From NCBI RefSeq assembly GCF_018320785.1, contig NC_054866.1, positions 37,921,000-37,984,999 of the forward strand: a stretch of DNA of 64,000 bases. The letters run 5' to 3'. Position 1 is the stretch's first letter, and the number at the start of each line of letters is the position of its first letter. Of the stretch, positions 45,101 through 55,817 are shown one piece after another. Position numbers and translations under genes: made by a program. A model generated the notes under the pieces. It did not search any database. It was not told where the DNA came from and was given only the letters and a program-made list of their open reading frames with translations. Source of the DNA: Cheilinus undulatus. Taxonomy: Eukaryota; Chordata; Actinopteri; Labriformes; Labridae.

Positions 45101-47932
45101 ATGCAGAAATCCCAAAGGGTTCACTTACTTTTTCTTGCAACTGTAACTCCTATTACGACAAGCAACAACAGTCCACTAACATACTGATTTCAGGTGCATG
45201 ACCACCACCTGCATCGCTATTCCTCAAAACACGGCAGATCTTACGATGCACAACAACATAAAATTAATCTGTACTTTTCATATATTGATACAGCAACTGG
45301 TTAGGGTTAGATACACACTCCACTTTCAGAGAGATAAATAGACGTTTTATCACAATTATTAAAATTTACAGGTGACAGCCATGATTGTATTATCTCACCT
45401 TTAGATGCTGGTGGTTGCTCGTTTAACACATCGATGACGAGCACAGAAACGTCTGATCATAACAGCTGTCTACATCAGCGTTTGTGGCAGTTGTGTGTGC
45501 AATACAATAACATGAGGCTAATTCATAACTCCTCTCACCAGAATGTTTTGCTAGCTATAATGTATAATACTGAAGCGTTCAACTTTTTGTTTTTTTTTAA
45601 TCAGGACCTCCACTCTTCTTATACAACAGGACATTTTCCAGCTTTGTATAAGCTTTCACTAACTCAGTGCAGGGTACTGTGGGCCATAGCCAACGCCAAA
45701 AACAACAAAATTTGCCATCTTTGTTGGTCTCCCAGAGTTTAGCTCTCTTGCAGACACACATGCGCACACATAAAAACACGCACAGCCTGACGTACACAAC
45801 CATCTCTTGCTCATGCGTGCTCTCTCTCAATCACATCACAGCTCCCTCATTCATATGCTTCAAGAAGTATCATTATTTACACAATGGTAGCAATTAAACA
45901 GTAAAATTAAAACACACATACAGACTAAATCTGGTCTAAATCGGGTTCTGTCTTGCAGGATTGCATCTGTTTTTATTTTATATTGTCATGAAACTGCTTT
46001 GAAAATTAAATTTTAAAAATAAGTAATATATTAAAACTTCTACAAAATGTAAACAACTCAAAAACACAGATTTGAAAAAAATTTTTTAAATAGTTTTAAC
46101 TGGAAACTGTAAAAACATAATTTCAATCAGCAATATCTTTCAGCTAAAACTTTACATATATATATTTAGGCAGCTCCTTATATGAAAGGTGGCAATCGTA
46201 ATGAGTGCTCAAATTGTCTTAATTGTTCAATGTTTAGTATTGATGGTACAAAAAGTGATGATTATTTAAGAGAGACAACTAGTTTCTTTGACTACATTAT
46301 AGACATTCTCTGTCTTTGCTGATTGAATGTATAACTAAATACAGATTAGGAATACAAACCAAAGGTAAAAACGTAAATTATTACTGTGACTAGATTAGCA
46401 GGAGTGGCCTTTTCATGAGCTGCTTTAGCAATAAACTTGCAACATGTGTGTTTTAAATATATTTTTCTTGCATCTCTTTGTCAGCATTAAAACAAAATCA
46501 AGTATATTCCAGAGTGGATAATACACTGTGTTGACGAGAGGTTAGGTGAGGTTTTTAAAAACTCTTTAAGTCATAAATATGTGTCACCCTGGTTGACCAT
46601 ACAGACAGACAGCCAGACCACCAAAAACTCTTGGGTCTGATAAGATAAGTCTGCTGTATTCTCTCTTATCTTTTCCCCTTTTACTTGGTGAAATAGTGGC
46701 TGTAAAAACTCACAGATTTCAGTCTGTGTGAAAGCACACTGAGAGGATTTTCTGTCTTTCTCTGTTTACCACCCCCACCTCCTCTCAGTTGAATTTTTTC
46801 TAACCTGGGTCACCCTGCAGGCCCAGGCAGAGGTGCAGGGTTTCAGGAAACTTGAGCCACGGTGGGCGCCTGGATCTCACATTTCATAACAAAGCAACAT
46901 GCTCCTGTCTCAGACCTGTGTGGCTGCACTGCTGTCAAAAGTCAGCTCCTCTGACAATAACCTAAATGTGTGCATTTTTTTGGCGAATAATCCTGTTATT
47001 GTGTAGTTTACTGGGTAGCTACGCTCTCGCTCTATACTGATCTGTGTAGGCTTGTAGGTCTTTGTTTACCATGAGGGTTTGGTCTGGTAGTATTAGGGCT
47101 AGACTGGGTAATCGCTGTTGTCATTAAACTCAACATAGACTAACGAATAGTTACGACAGGAATAAACTAAGTTGTTTACAGAGCAGCTCTGCGTCCAGAC
47201 GAACACATTTTCACTCTGAATCAGTAAATGGGTTTGTTAGTCTTGCCTTTTGCTGTGGGTCCCTGACGGGGTCCTGTCCCTCTGCCTGCGGTTCTTGAAC
47301 CAGTTGCTGACCTGTGTGAGGGACAGTCCAGTCACTTTGGCCAGGTTTTTCTTCTCATCCGGATTGGGGTACCTGTTGCTCTTATAGCATTCTTTCAGGG
47401 CGTTTCGAGACTTTTCTTTAAAGCAGTACACGGTCTCCTCTCCGTCCCAGATGGTTTTAGGCAGGGGAAACTTTTTCCTTAACCGGTACTTGTCCACTGC
47501 GCCCAGACTGCGGCCCCGGGACCTCTCCGCCTCCTTGTAGCGGGCTTTCAGGTACAGGTTCTGCAGGAACCCATGGTTTGAGGGGTGAAAGTCGTGGCTC
47601 TCCAGGATGGCATACAGCTCTTTGAATTCCTCCCGATGAAAAGCCACCAGTGCCTGGGCCTTCAGCAGGGTCTCGTTGCCACGTAGCAGCTCGGACGAAG
47701 GAGGTATGGTGGATAGAAATCTCCACAGGCGATCCACATTGCCCGCCTGCAGGAGGGCCTCGCACAGACATGATACTTGGTCAGTGGAGAAACTCAGAGC
47801 CGATTTTTGAAAACTTTTGAGCAACTCTTCCGAAAGGTTGATTGTATCTTTCTCGTCTTTGATCTCCGATGCCGTCGGCTCCTCCGGGCGGCTCTCAGAT
47901 TGTTCTGCAGACTCCAAAGACAAGGAAGCCAT
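36126..47932 (-). CDS. six5: Homeobox protein SIX5
   Basis: A nuclear transcription factor of the Six4/5 class. Exons on the minus strand are 47932-47247, 41258-39799 and 36793-36126; 2814 coding bases give 937 residues (human SIX5 739). The SIX domain is about residues 48-160 and the homeodomain about 161-220 ([13 protein letters not shown] to [15 protein letters not shown]). A long S/T/P/Q-rich region follows with ILNGSGGF and [10 protein letters not shown], as in human SIX5 (VIINGLALGE). The end, [17 protein letters not shown], matches human [17 protein letters not shown]. The start ATG has an A at -3 and a G at +4 and is the first ATG in its open frame. Intron 1 uses a GC donor; the second has normal GT-AG ends. 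Confidence 0.95.
37211..38556 (+). mobile_element. Fold-back Tc1-type transposon with palindromic arms
   Basis: 1346 bases bounded by CAGGTGCATCTCAAAAAATT inverted ends and TA. The right half carries the C-terminal half of a Tc1-type transposase, open from 37814 to the stop near 38281, with [31 protein letters not shown] and [15 protein letters not shown]. The second and third acidic catalytic positions are present; the N-terminal DNA-binding half and first catalytic residue are missing. The left half, 37211-37680, is an inverted copy of about 38092-38556, and 37690-37770 is an inverted copy of about 37858-37935. So most of the element is one end duplicated in inverse. Confidence 0.8.
38770..39010. 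repeat. Degenerate TAGCTA-rich tract
   Basis: Repeated GCTACATAGCTA, TAGCTACAT and AGCTACGT words with poor phasing, so a low-complexity expansion rather than a tandem array with a fixed unit. It lies in six5 intron 2 within the MITE-like element. Confidence 0.5.
41259..47246 (-). other. six5 intron 1 (GC-AG)
   Basis: A 5988-base intron. Donor AAAAG|GCAAGA at 47246-47241, acceptor TTTTTCCAG just before 41258. It contains a Tc1 element at 43968-45143. The rest shows no coding exon or RNA gene that I can support; a tract near 43600-43680 (GACTAGTCAACTATAGG and TAGTTGCATCCCTA) looks like a dispersed-repeat fragment. Confidence 0.75.
43968..45143 (-). mobile_element. Tc1-type transposon, internally deleted
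   Basis: 1176 bases with matching inverted ends (CAGCTGCAAGAAAAAGTA and, reversed, CAGTTGCAAGAAAAAGTA) and TA on both sides. The transposase is on the minus strand, 44782-44186. Its N-terminal helix-turn-helix region is intact ([40 protein letters not shown]), then the frame changes. The C-terminal part has [14 protein letters not shown] and [17 protein letters not shown] with second and third catalytic acids. About half of a normal 340-residue enzyme is missing, so it is a deletion derivative that could move only with help in trans. Confidence 0.8.
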
Positions 47933-48806
47933 TTTTACTTTAACTTTTTCCACCACTAGTTCCTCCTCCTCCTCCCCTCGCTCTCTCTCTCCCACTCTCC
48001 ACCAGTCGACCAAACCGTGAATGTGCCAGCGAAAGACTAACGAACACGCCCCTTTCTCAAGCTCTTGGTCTTTGTTAGAAAGCTCCAAAACGATTTAAAT
48101 AATGATAGAAAAATATCAACATATGCCAGTCCATCTCTGCTCTTACAATACACACACTTATCTTTCAGAGCTTTACACAAATGGTTGAGCTGTTCCGATG
48201 CTATAATATGAAACATCTGTTAGTAAGGATGATATAACCACAGAAAGCATTCACTTGTCTCAAACTTTTGTTAAAAATACTCTCGAAGTATTGCATTATG
48301 CTTCTACTAAATTGAGATCAATTTGTCAGATAAAAGTGAACTTCACTGCAAGAAAAATGGTAAATTTTTATTTTAATAATACTAGTGATAATCATCATTA
48401 TTACTATTCAAAAGATAGGAGTTTTCAGTAGCCTATACTGCAGTATTTTCTGTGATTTGTACCTACCTTTAAACTTCTAATTAAAGCCCATGCAACTTTT
48501 TTTATTCATTATGTTCATATAATTTAAATGATAACAGTTATGTTTATTTGAAATGGGATAGTGCAGATTAATGAAAAATATTGAGTACAGGACCAGATCA
48601 AAGGTGTATCTAGGGGTTGGTCCAAGGTGGCCATGACCATCCTGGAAATCTGATTGGCCACCCTAGTTGGCAGCTGTAATTCCTAAACTACACAACTCAA
48701 CAGTGCTCACCCACTTTTTTGGTGGTGCTGGTTCCAGAAATGAAATTCTCCATTCAAATTATTTTGCAATATCTTTGTTGCAATGCTTGTAATTGATAAT
48801 CTAAGC

Positions 48807-49568
48807 CAGGGGTGTCAAATTCAAGGCCCGGGGGCCAAATCCAGCCTGTGGTACAGTTGTATCCAGCCCGCAAGATCATAAGATCGTTCTGTTATAACTG
48901 GCCCATCGGTACGAGGTCTGCAGATTTCCTCCAGTATAAACATGCTAACTTTAACTTGATGATTTTAAAGATCCTTGTTAAATTATAAAAATCTGAAAAA
49001 GTAAAGAACGAGTCCAAATAATTAGATTAACGAAATCAGGAAGGTGGGAAAAGAAATCAGTGTTGTCATTTCACATTTTCAATTTTGCATCTCAATTCTG
49101 ACTTAAACTTATGACTTTGATTTTTTCATGTTTTGACCTTTTCATATCATGTTTAACCTTCAAGATTCACAATTTAAAATTCTTATTAATATTGTTACCT
49201 TTTAAACTTGTGATTTTGACTTTCCATGTCAAATATTTGCCTTTTAAAAACAGTATTGTGCCTTTAAATTTCTTGTTTTGGCCTTTTGAACTAATAAGTT
49301 TGACTTTTTATCTCAGACTTTGAGCCTTTAAACTTAACATTTTGACTTTTTTCATCTCAGAATGATCAATTATCATCGTTTTTTTCATATTTTATTAGAA
49401 TGAGATAGGCAGTTTATGGTTAAAATATTGACCTTGTTAGGCTCTAAGTTTGGCCTAAATTCAGAATCCGCTATTGACTTTGACACTCCTGGTCTAAATA
49501 GTCTGGACCTCAGGACGTCTCACTGGAGCAAATCTGGCCCCAGACCCAGTATGAGTTTGACACTCCTG
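48807..49568. mobile_element. Non-autonomous hAT-type element
   Basis: Ends CAGGGGTGTCAAATTCAAGG and GAGTTTGACACTCCTG form inverted termini of the hAT type. The flanking 8-base sites ATCTAAGC and ATTTAAGT agree at six of eight positions, consistent with an aged target duplication. A second right-like end, TTTGACACTCCTG, stops at 49491. The interior has no transposase; it contains repeated TTTGACTTTT and ACTTTAAAC-like words. Confidence 0.7.
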
Positions 49569-52356
49569 ATTTAAGTTATCTAACTACATGAATACTGATG
49601 GCTATAAAACATTTGATTCAGCGCAAAAATGGCCTTCAGAACTGGGAAAAAGGCAGTGGTGCAAGACTGTGGAGAATGAAGAAACCACATATCCTAAATT
49701 CATTGCAATTTATTTTACCACATACGTACCCCTTTTCCATGCTCACCTTTATCATAGTCTTTCATAACAACATTTAAAATGGTAAATTTTAAATATTTAT
49801 AGTTTTGCTTCATACTGCAGCAGCATGTATTGTTGTAATTAACAGTCAACAGCCTCTGTTTTCAGGCTTGGTAGACTCTTCTATGGTGACCAAAAATCGT
49901 TTCACACTCAGCTCGTGATAAGTTGAGCTTGGATACTTCAGATAATATTGCTAATAATCAAATCCACTATGGAGAAAATGAATGGGTATTTCTTTTTGGG
50001 GGGCTGCTTACCTTTGTTGACTACCTCTTTTTTTATGAAAAAGACAAGAATAAGACTAGCTATGAATAAGTCTTTGAGAATAAAAACTTAGAAGGATGTA
50101 TGTTTAGTTTTCATCAAGAAGACTAAAACAAGGCAAAAATAGTTGTGCTGGATGATGGACATTCAAAATCCATGATATTTCTCTTCTGTAAATATAATCT
50201 GTCAAACACAGGTGGGAATGCATCAGAGTTTTGACAAATAAAGGCAGGTTTCAGTTAGATTCTGTGTGTGTTTAGCGTTGGATTAGCTTGCGGATCAAAA
50301 CTAAGGAGAAAGCAGACCACAAAAAGTAAAAATGAACTCCAACATCTGTCCAAGAAAGACAAAATAATGCTCATATGTTTCGCAGCTGACAACAGGTAAG
50401 CACAAACTAGCTGTCTTACAAAACAAAATCAAATCAGGGATTAGATGCCCTGTTTGTTTATGTATGTCCCAAGTAACCATCTTACTGTGCACAAGTTTTG
50501 ATTTAAAACAAAGATCCAAATGGTGTCGACACCTGTTTCAGAGTCATTTCACATTGAATAAAAGCTCATTCTGTTGATTGAAGTTTTATATTAATTAGAA
50601 AGAGACTATTCATTAATATTAACAGAACAAGTCTTGGTTTGTAGCTTGAATTATATGACAGCATTTACACATTATACCTCTAGCTATGATAGTATATAAA
50701 AGCTTTCCAGGAATTTTAACTTCATGAATTTATTGGTTATATTGACTGCCCTCTCCATTCTTAAATCTACCGTACATTTTATATGAGCAAACATGAAACA
50801 CGTCAGTATGTAGCTCAGGTAAGACCTGTTTTCCAGCTAGGTGGTTATGCAAATACTGTCAGTGCCAACACTCACAATTAGGTCTAGCAGATACAATTTG
50901 CGTTTGTGTAGGCATTTATTGTTAGATTTTTGCAGCAGAATTCCCTTAAAAATCAATTCCCTCTGTATCTTAAATGCTCCAGACTTGGTCATGTTTAGCA
51001 GAGAAAGTTTGATGAGGCCAGCGATCTCCATCAACAACCATAGGAATTTAAAGCTTCACTGTGGGACTGTGGGTTTGTCTCAGCTCCCCCACTGCTCCCC
51101 CTCCTTTTAACCCACCTGCTGTTTAGCTCTTTCTTTGATCCTCTCCTCTCTGCCCATACATGCTTTGGTTTGTTATCTATGCTGTAGAAACAGCTCTACT
51201 TCTGTTAGTGAATAAAGATGGGCCTGGTAATACTGCTGGGAATAAGTTTGGGATATCTTAAGATTAATAAAATCAGCAAGAAATATAAGATTGCAGATCA
51301 ACAAGTGATAAGTCTTTGTGTTTATATTTAAAAAATACACTTACAATCCATAACACATTAAGTATGAAACAGGTGATCATATAAATTGTTATTTTGTTAA
51401 AACCAGAGCATTATACAGCTATTCACAATTGCACAAAACTCTTAAAAATGTCCCGAATTTACCTGGATGAGTTGCATGTAATGCACGTCAGCGGCTGAAT
51501 TTCTCACCCGGATTTTACCAGAAACTTGCCCATCGCCTGACAGGTAAACTGCAGGAAATCTTCTCCTATGTAAAAGTCTGGAAAATTTCTGAGGAACATA
51601 GTTTAGGGTTGGATGAGGGTCTGATACTTTTTGGCCTGGACCATTCTGCTTATAAGGTCAAACCAGGAGTTACATACTGCAAATATTTGCATATTTCTTT
51701 TGTGTCATTTCCCCAAAATACCCAGTCAAGCACCACAGAAAAACCTCACTTCGGTATCGTAGTGTAATTTATGCACTCGGTGATTTTATTAAGAGAATAG
51801 CGCCTCGATGTGGTCGTTTCACTGGGCTTGTTCACTCTTGTATGATGATTGGTGATCGGTCTTGTCAATCAATGCGTAGGGCGATGTTAACCTAATTCTG
51901 TAAAGTAATTGGTGCTTTCTAGTGTAGGGGCGGGTATAACGTTTAGCTGGGCGTAAAACAGTTGTGTCTCACATAAAGGGGCAGAAACCAGTTTATAGCA
52001 TAAATCTTTGTCTTCGGTTTATTAACAAAAAAGCAGTTCTTTAGTGTGAGAAGTAAAGAAGGTAGCTTTATTTAGAGCGTTGTTGTTTATCTCAGCATGT
52101 GTAAAGAAAATCGTTCATGTTCTAAACCCTCTTACAGACCTTACAAATGGCGACACCTGCTGCACAAACCGTTGGTCGTGCTGCTTTGTATCAGCTTGAA
52201 TCTGAAAGCGAGAGTGATACTATTTCCATTGAATACGTTTCAAATAATACAGAAAAATAAATATACGGGCAAACTAAACAAACGATAACAAGGATGCCTA
52301 TCGCAAAGAGCGCCCCCTTGTTACACAACCTCAAGAGACGCTGATGCGAAAGAGTA

Positions 52357-52396
52357 TGACGTAACGAGCGGGTCACTAGGTTGGCCAGTCACGTGA
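52357..52396 (+). promoter_or_regulatory. Putative tbcb promoter sites (CRE-like and E-box)
   Basis: TGACGTAA at 52357-52364 is a CRE/ATF-like site and TCACGTGA at 52389-52396 is a palindromic E-box of the USF/MITF type. They lie about 130-170 bases upstream of the inferred first donor (52526) of tbcb. Function is inferred from motif alone. Confidence 0.4.
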
Positions 52397-52439
52397 TTTT
52401 TGGCGTGGCTAAGCAACGAAGGCAGTATCGAAACATCTA

Positions 52440-52525
52440 CAAGCTTTAAACTTGTACGCTTAAAGGTTGATTTAAGCCACGGGTGGTCCCCTGCGTCCTT
52501 TGCATCACCTTAAATATCGGCAAAT
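52440..52525 (+). other. Possible non-coding first exon of tbcb
   Basis: CAAAT|GTAAGTAT provides a strong donor at 52526. The acceptor TTTTTTTCCAG before 53703 leads into the first coding exon, where 41 bases of 5' UTR precede the ATG at 53744. This makes a non-coding exon upstream likely, but the transcription start is unknown and the left border nominal. Confidence 0.4.
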
Positions 52526-53244
52526 GTAAGTATATACAGTCACTCTAACGTCTTACGGAGGGACCTCATTGTATCCAACGTGACTACTGCTGTTAGCCAC
52601 CCAAACAGCTAACGTTGAAGCTGCCAGTGACTAGCTCTTCTTAACGAGCTAGCTAGAATGAGACCGTGTTATCAGGAAATAAAGCTGAAAAAGTATGTTA
52701 ACACGCCAGAAAAATAGATTCGTGTTCATATTTTAAGACTTTATCACAATACAGGAGTCTGCTATGTAAGTCAAAACAATACACGAGTTAGAAAGTGATG
52801 TAGAAATGGGGTAATCTTCAGGCATCTTCAGTTAGATGTAGGAGGGTAATACGCATGTAGATGTTTCCATCCTTATGCAGCTAGTTCTCCACATATAAAG
52901 TCAGTCTTAAAGCAAAATTGGTTTGATTTAAGCATGATAAATATTTGTGAACTCTTAAGTGGTAGTGGCCTGAAGAAAGCTGTAACAGCTTATAAAAGCT
53001 CTCCCTAAGAGATTGTCTCATTTGCCATTCTAACCGGTGCTAAGGGTTAACCATGCTTAAGTGTTAACAGTTTAATTAATGTTAAAAGCAACAGCAAACA
53101 GATGTATTATATATTTTGTGGAAAGAGAATAATAACCTAAAGTCAAAGGCTTCCCTTAGGATATTTGCAGCAGTGGGTATAGTAACTACCTCATAGTTGT
53201 AAAAGTGCATGTCAAGTTTTGCACAAAGTATTTCCCACTAATAT

Positions 53245-53270
53245 ACAGTACTGTGCAGGACCTTTTGTCA
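53245..53270. repeat. Single mariner-like terminus in tbcb intron 1
   Basis: TACAGTACTGTGCAGGACC resembles the right end of the element at 58050-58574 read in reverse (TACAGTACTGTGCAAAA). No second end was found nearby, so this is only an end-like fragment. Confidence 0.3.
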
Positions 53271-53743
53271 TTTTTGGTTCAAAAACTTACATATATACTA
53301 TATATACTGCCTACATATAGGCAGTATATAACACATATTGTCCTTAGATATTGGTAAAAATGTACAAGTGTACCATCAGACATGGTTGTTTCCTAGGGTG
53401 CAACCCACACAAAGAGGCCCACTGTGAACCGTGAACATTTTGAATGAAGCCCCAAGCAAAAACATCCACCAGCCTACTTCCCTGCTCCTCTTTTTGCCCC
53501 ACTTGTCTCAGCCTTTTTTTTTCTTTTTTGCAGTGGAGACACTTGTGTGTTTACAAGTGTGTATACATCAGTATCAGCTGAAATTGAAAGAAGATTGCAT
53601 TGAAAACAACTGATTTAAATTAAAGTTACTGTAAGGAAGGAAAAATTAAATGCAACAACTGACCAATTGTTATTATGCAACTGTTGTCCTGTTTTTTTCC
53701 AGTATTTGATATTAAGCTAAGCTGTGTCCATATCAACATCACC

Positions 53744-55817
53744 ATGGAAAGTGAAGTGACAGTAGTTTCCTGTCCAGTTGTGGATGTGCGTCTAACAACT
53801 ACCATCTCCTCATTTGAGGTGAAGCGCAGGTTCAATAGAGGGATTACTATAGCAGAACTAAAGGTGAGAAAAATACCATACCATACATGAAACACTGGAA
53901 ACCTTGAAGAGACACATTTTTGATCTATTATTAGACTTAGCCAGGACCATGATGTGTAAAACACTCTCCTTCCTAATTTTCTATTTTTATGTATATAGGG
54001 TAAATTGGAGATGATTGTGGGTGCGCCGTCCTCTAACATGAACCTGGAGTTATACAGTGTATCTGACAAGTTCCTGCAGAAAATGGATGATGACGAGGCC
54101 TTGCTTGGTTCCTATCCTATTGATGACGAGTGCAGAATACATGTATGTATCTCTTTGGCCTTGACCAGTGCCTAGTTGTAGCAAACAGCATACAGCCAAA
54201 TGATGTCACTTTGGTCTTAGCTTCCATCCATTCTGTCTTTTTGCATATATATATATATATATATTTATTTATTTTCAAATTAGTAACAGCTCACAATTAA
54301 GATGCATCAGTTTTGCAGACAGAAAAGTTGAAGCCTGTGTTTGTTTGATAAATATCTGTGCCTTATTCTCAATGAAAGGTTATTGATCGGAGTGGAGGTC
54401 AAATGGACGAGTTCTCTGATGTTTCTAAAGTGGAGAAGTTTGAAATTTCAGATGAAGCTTATAACAAGAGAACAGGTAAAGTCTGACATACAGAAGCTTC
54501 TGGCCTATTTGTGATTCTCTTAAGCTTTGTTTTGTGCTGTTGTTTGAATGGATATAAATATTTTCTCACCTTTTCCTGTTGCTAAAAAAGATTAGAGGTC
54601 TCAAATCACATTGAAGTTTTTAGTTTACTGGTAACATATTAATTGATTAAGTTAATCCACAAAAATAACTGTTGAGTCATATTTTGTTGTCTGGACAAAT
54701 ATAATAAAATATATGGTAAAAACTGTAAAAACTAAAGAAAATGTATATTTATATCCATTGGCAAGTAGTTTAAATGAATTAACCAGTCTTCTTTCATAGA
54801 AGATGCTCTGCCTAGTTCACAGTCTGCTCTGGAGTGCTCTGAGTTTTAGTATAATCCAACTGTCTTTCAGACTCTGCAAGGTCATTCATGAAAAATCGTC
54901 GTGTTGGTCAGTATAATGAGGAGGAAATGGCCAAGAAGAAAGCTGAGCTTGCAGCTCGGAGAGAGGAAGAGAAGGTTGCTGCTAATGCCATTTCGGTCGG
55001 CAGCCGATGCCAAGTGCAGGTTGCTGGTCAACCCACGAAGCTCGGTACAGTCATGTATGTTGGTAAGTGCAGCTCAAACCGTTAGCTTTACAGTCATTTG
55101 GAAACTGAGCAGATTTTTAACGTGCATCACATTTGCAGCGTTTTTTTTAACTGTTTTGAATCACTGGCTTTGTTTATGCAGAGGATGAAGAAGCCTCCCA
55201 GGAATATTTAACCCTTTAAGATAACACGAGCCTGCTAAGGTGGTGCCTCTGCATTGGAGACTTAACAGCTAACAAAAGGGCAAATAGTCAACATTTTGAC
55301 TGATAATTCTAAAAGGTCAACATTAAGGAGGCACTCCTCATTATTTCAGATCAGACCCAGATCATAGGCAGAGAAACAGCACAGTCTGACACTGTAATGC
55401 ACTGCAGCTTTTACCTTCATATACATGCTACACGAATTGGACATAGAATGAATGACTAGAAGAGAGAACAGTAATAATAGTATAAAGACCTGGTTCAAGA
55501 ACAATGCCTCTATGTTTATTACAGGTACAACAGATTTCAAGCAGGGCTACTGGGTGGGTGTGAAGTACGACGAGCCCCTGGGGAAGCACAACGGAACGTA
55601 AGAGCTCTTTATTTGTTACACTTACTGTGGAACAAAGTTTATCTTGTTAATCCTGAGTTTATGTTTGACTCTTATGTCTTTTCATCAATTTTGTCTCTAC
55701 AGTGTTGAAGGGAAGCAGTACTTTGAATGTGAGGACAAATATGGTGGATTTGTGAAGCCCCAGAATGTGACGGTGGGAGATTTTCCAGAGGAGGATTATG
55801 GTTTAGATGAGATGTAG
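53744..55817 (+). CDS. tbcb: Tubulin-folding cofactor B
   Basis: A cytosolic tubulin chaperone that with TBCE binds and dissociates alpha-tubulin. Coding exons 53744-53863, 53999-54142, 54379-54475, 54871-55062, 55525-55597 and 55703-55817 join in frame to 246 residues (human 244). An N-terminal ubiquitin-like domain (residues about 5-95: [31 protein letters not shown]) is followed by a charged coiled-coil linker ([20 protein letters not shown]). The C-terminal CAP-Gly domain has [17 protein letters not shown] and KYGGFVKPQ. The terminal acidic tail YGLDEM matches the family's ending, in which the last residues contact partner proteins. All splice sites are GT-AG. An AATAAA at 57497-57502 is a plausible distal 3' end. 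Confidence 0.96.
54247..54264 (+). repeat. AT dinucleotide microsatellite
   Basis: An AT run of about nine units in tbcb intron 3. Confidence 0.7.

Larger units (their letters stand above)
47933..52525. other. Interval between six5 and tbcb
   Basis: 4.6 kb between divergent genes. It holds the six5 5' region, an hAT-type element at 48807-49568, and the tbcb promoter near 52340-52526. The rest is AT-rich with no gene seen. Confidence 0.5.

Noticed and set aside
47933-48085. N-terminal extension of six5
   Set aside because: The frame is open upstream of the ATG at 47932 but contains no earlier ATG, so the first ATG, which has a good context, is taken as the start.
53626-54069. 147-residue open frame on the minus strand
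   Set aside because: It runs across tbcb exons and an intron in antisense with no recognisable content.
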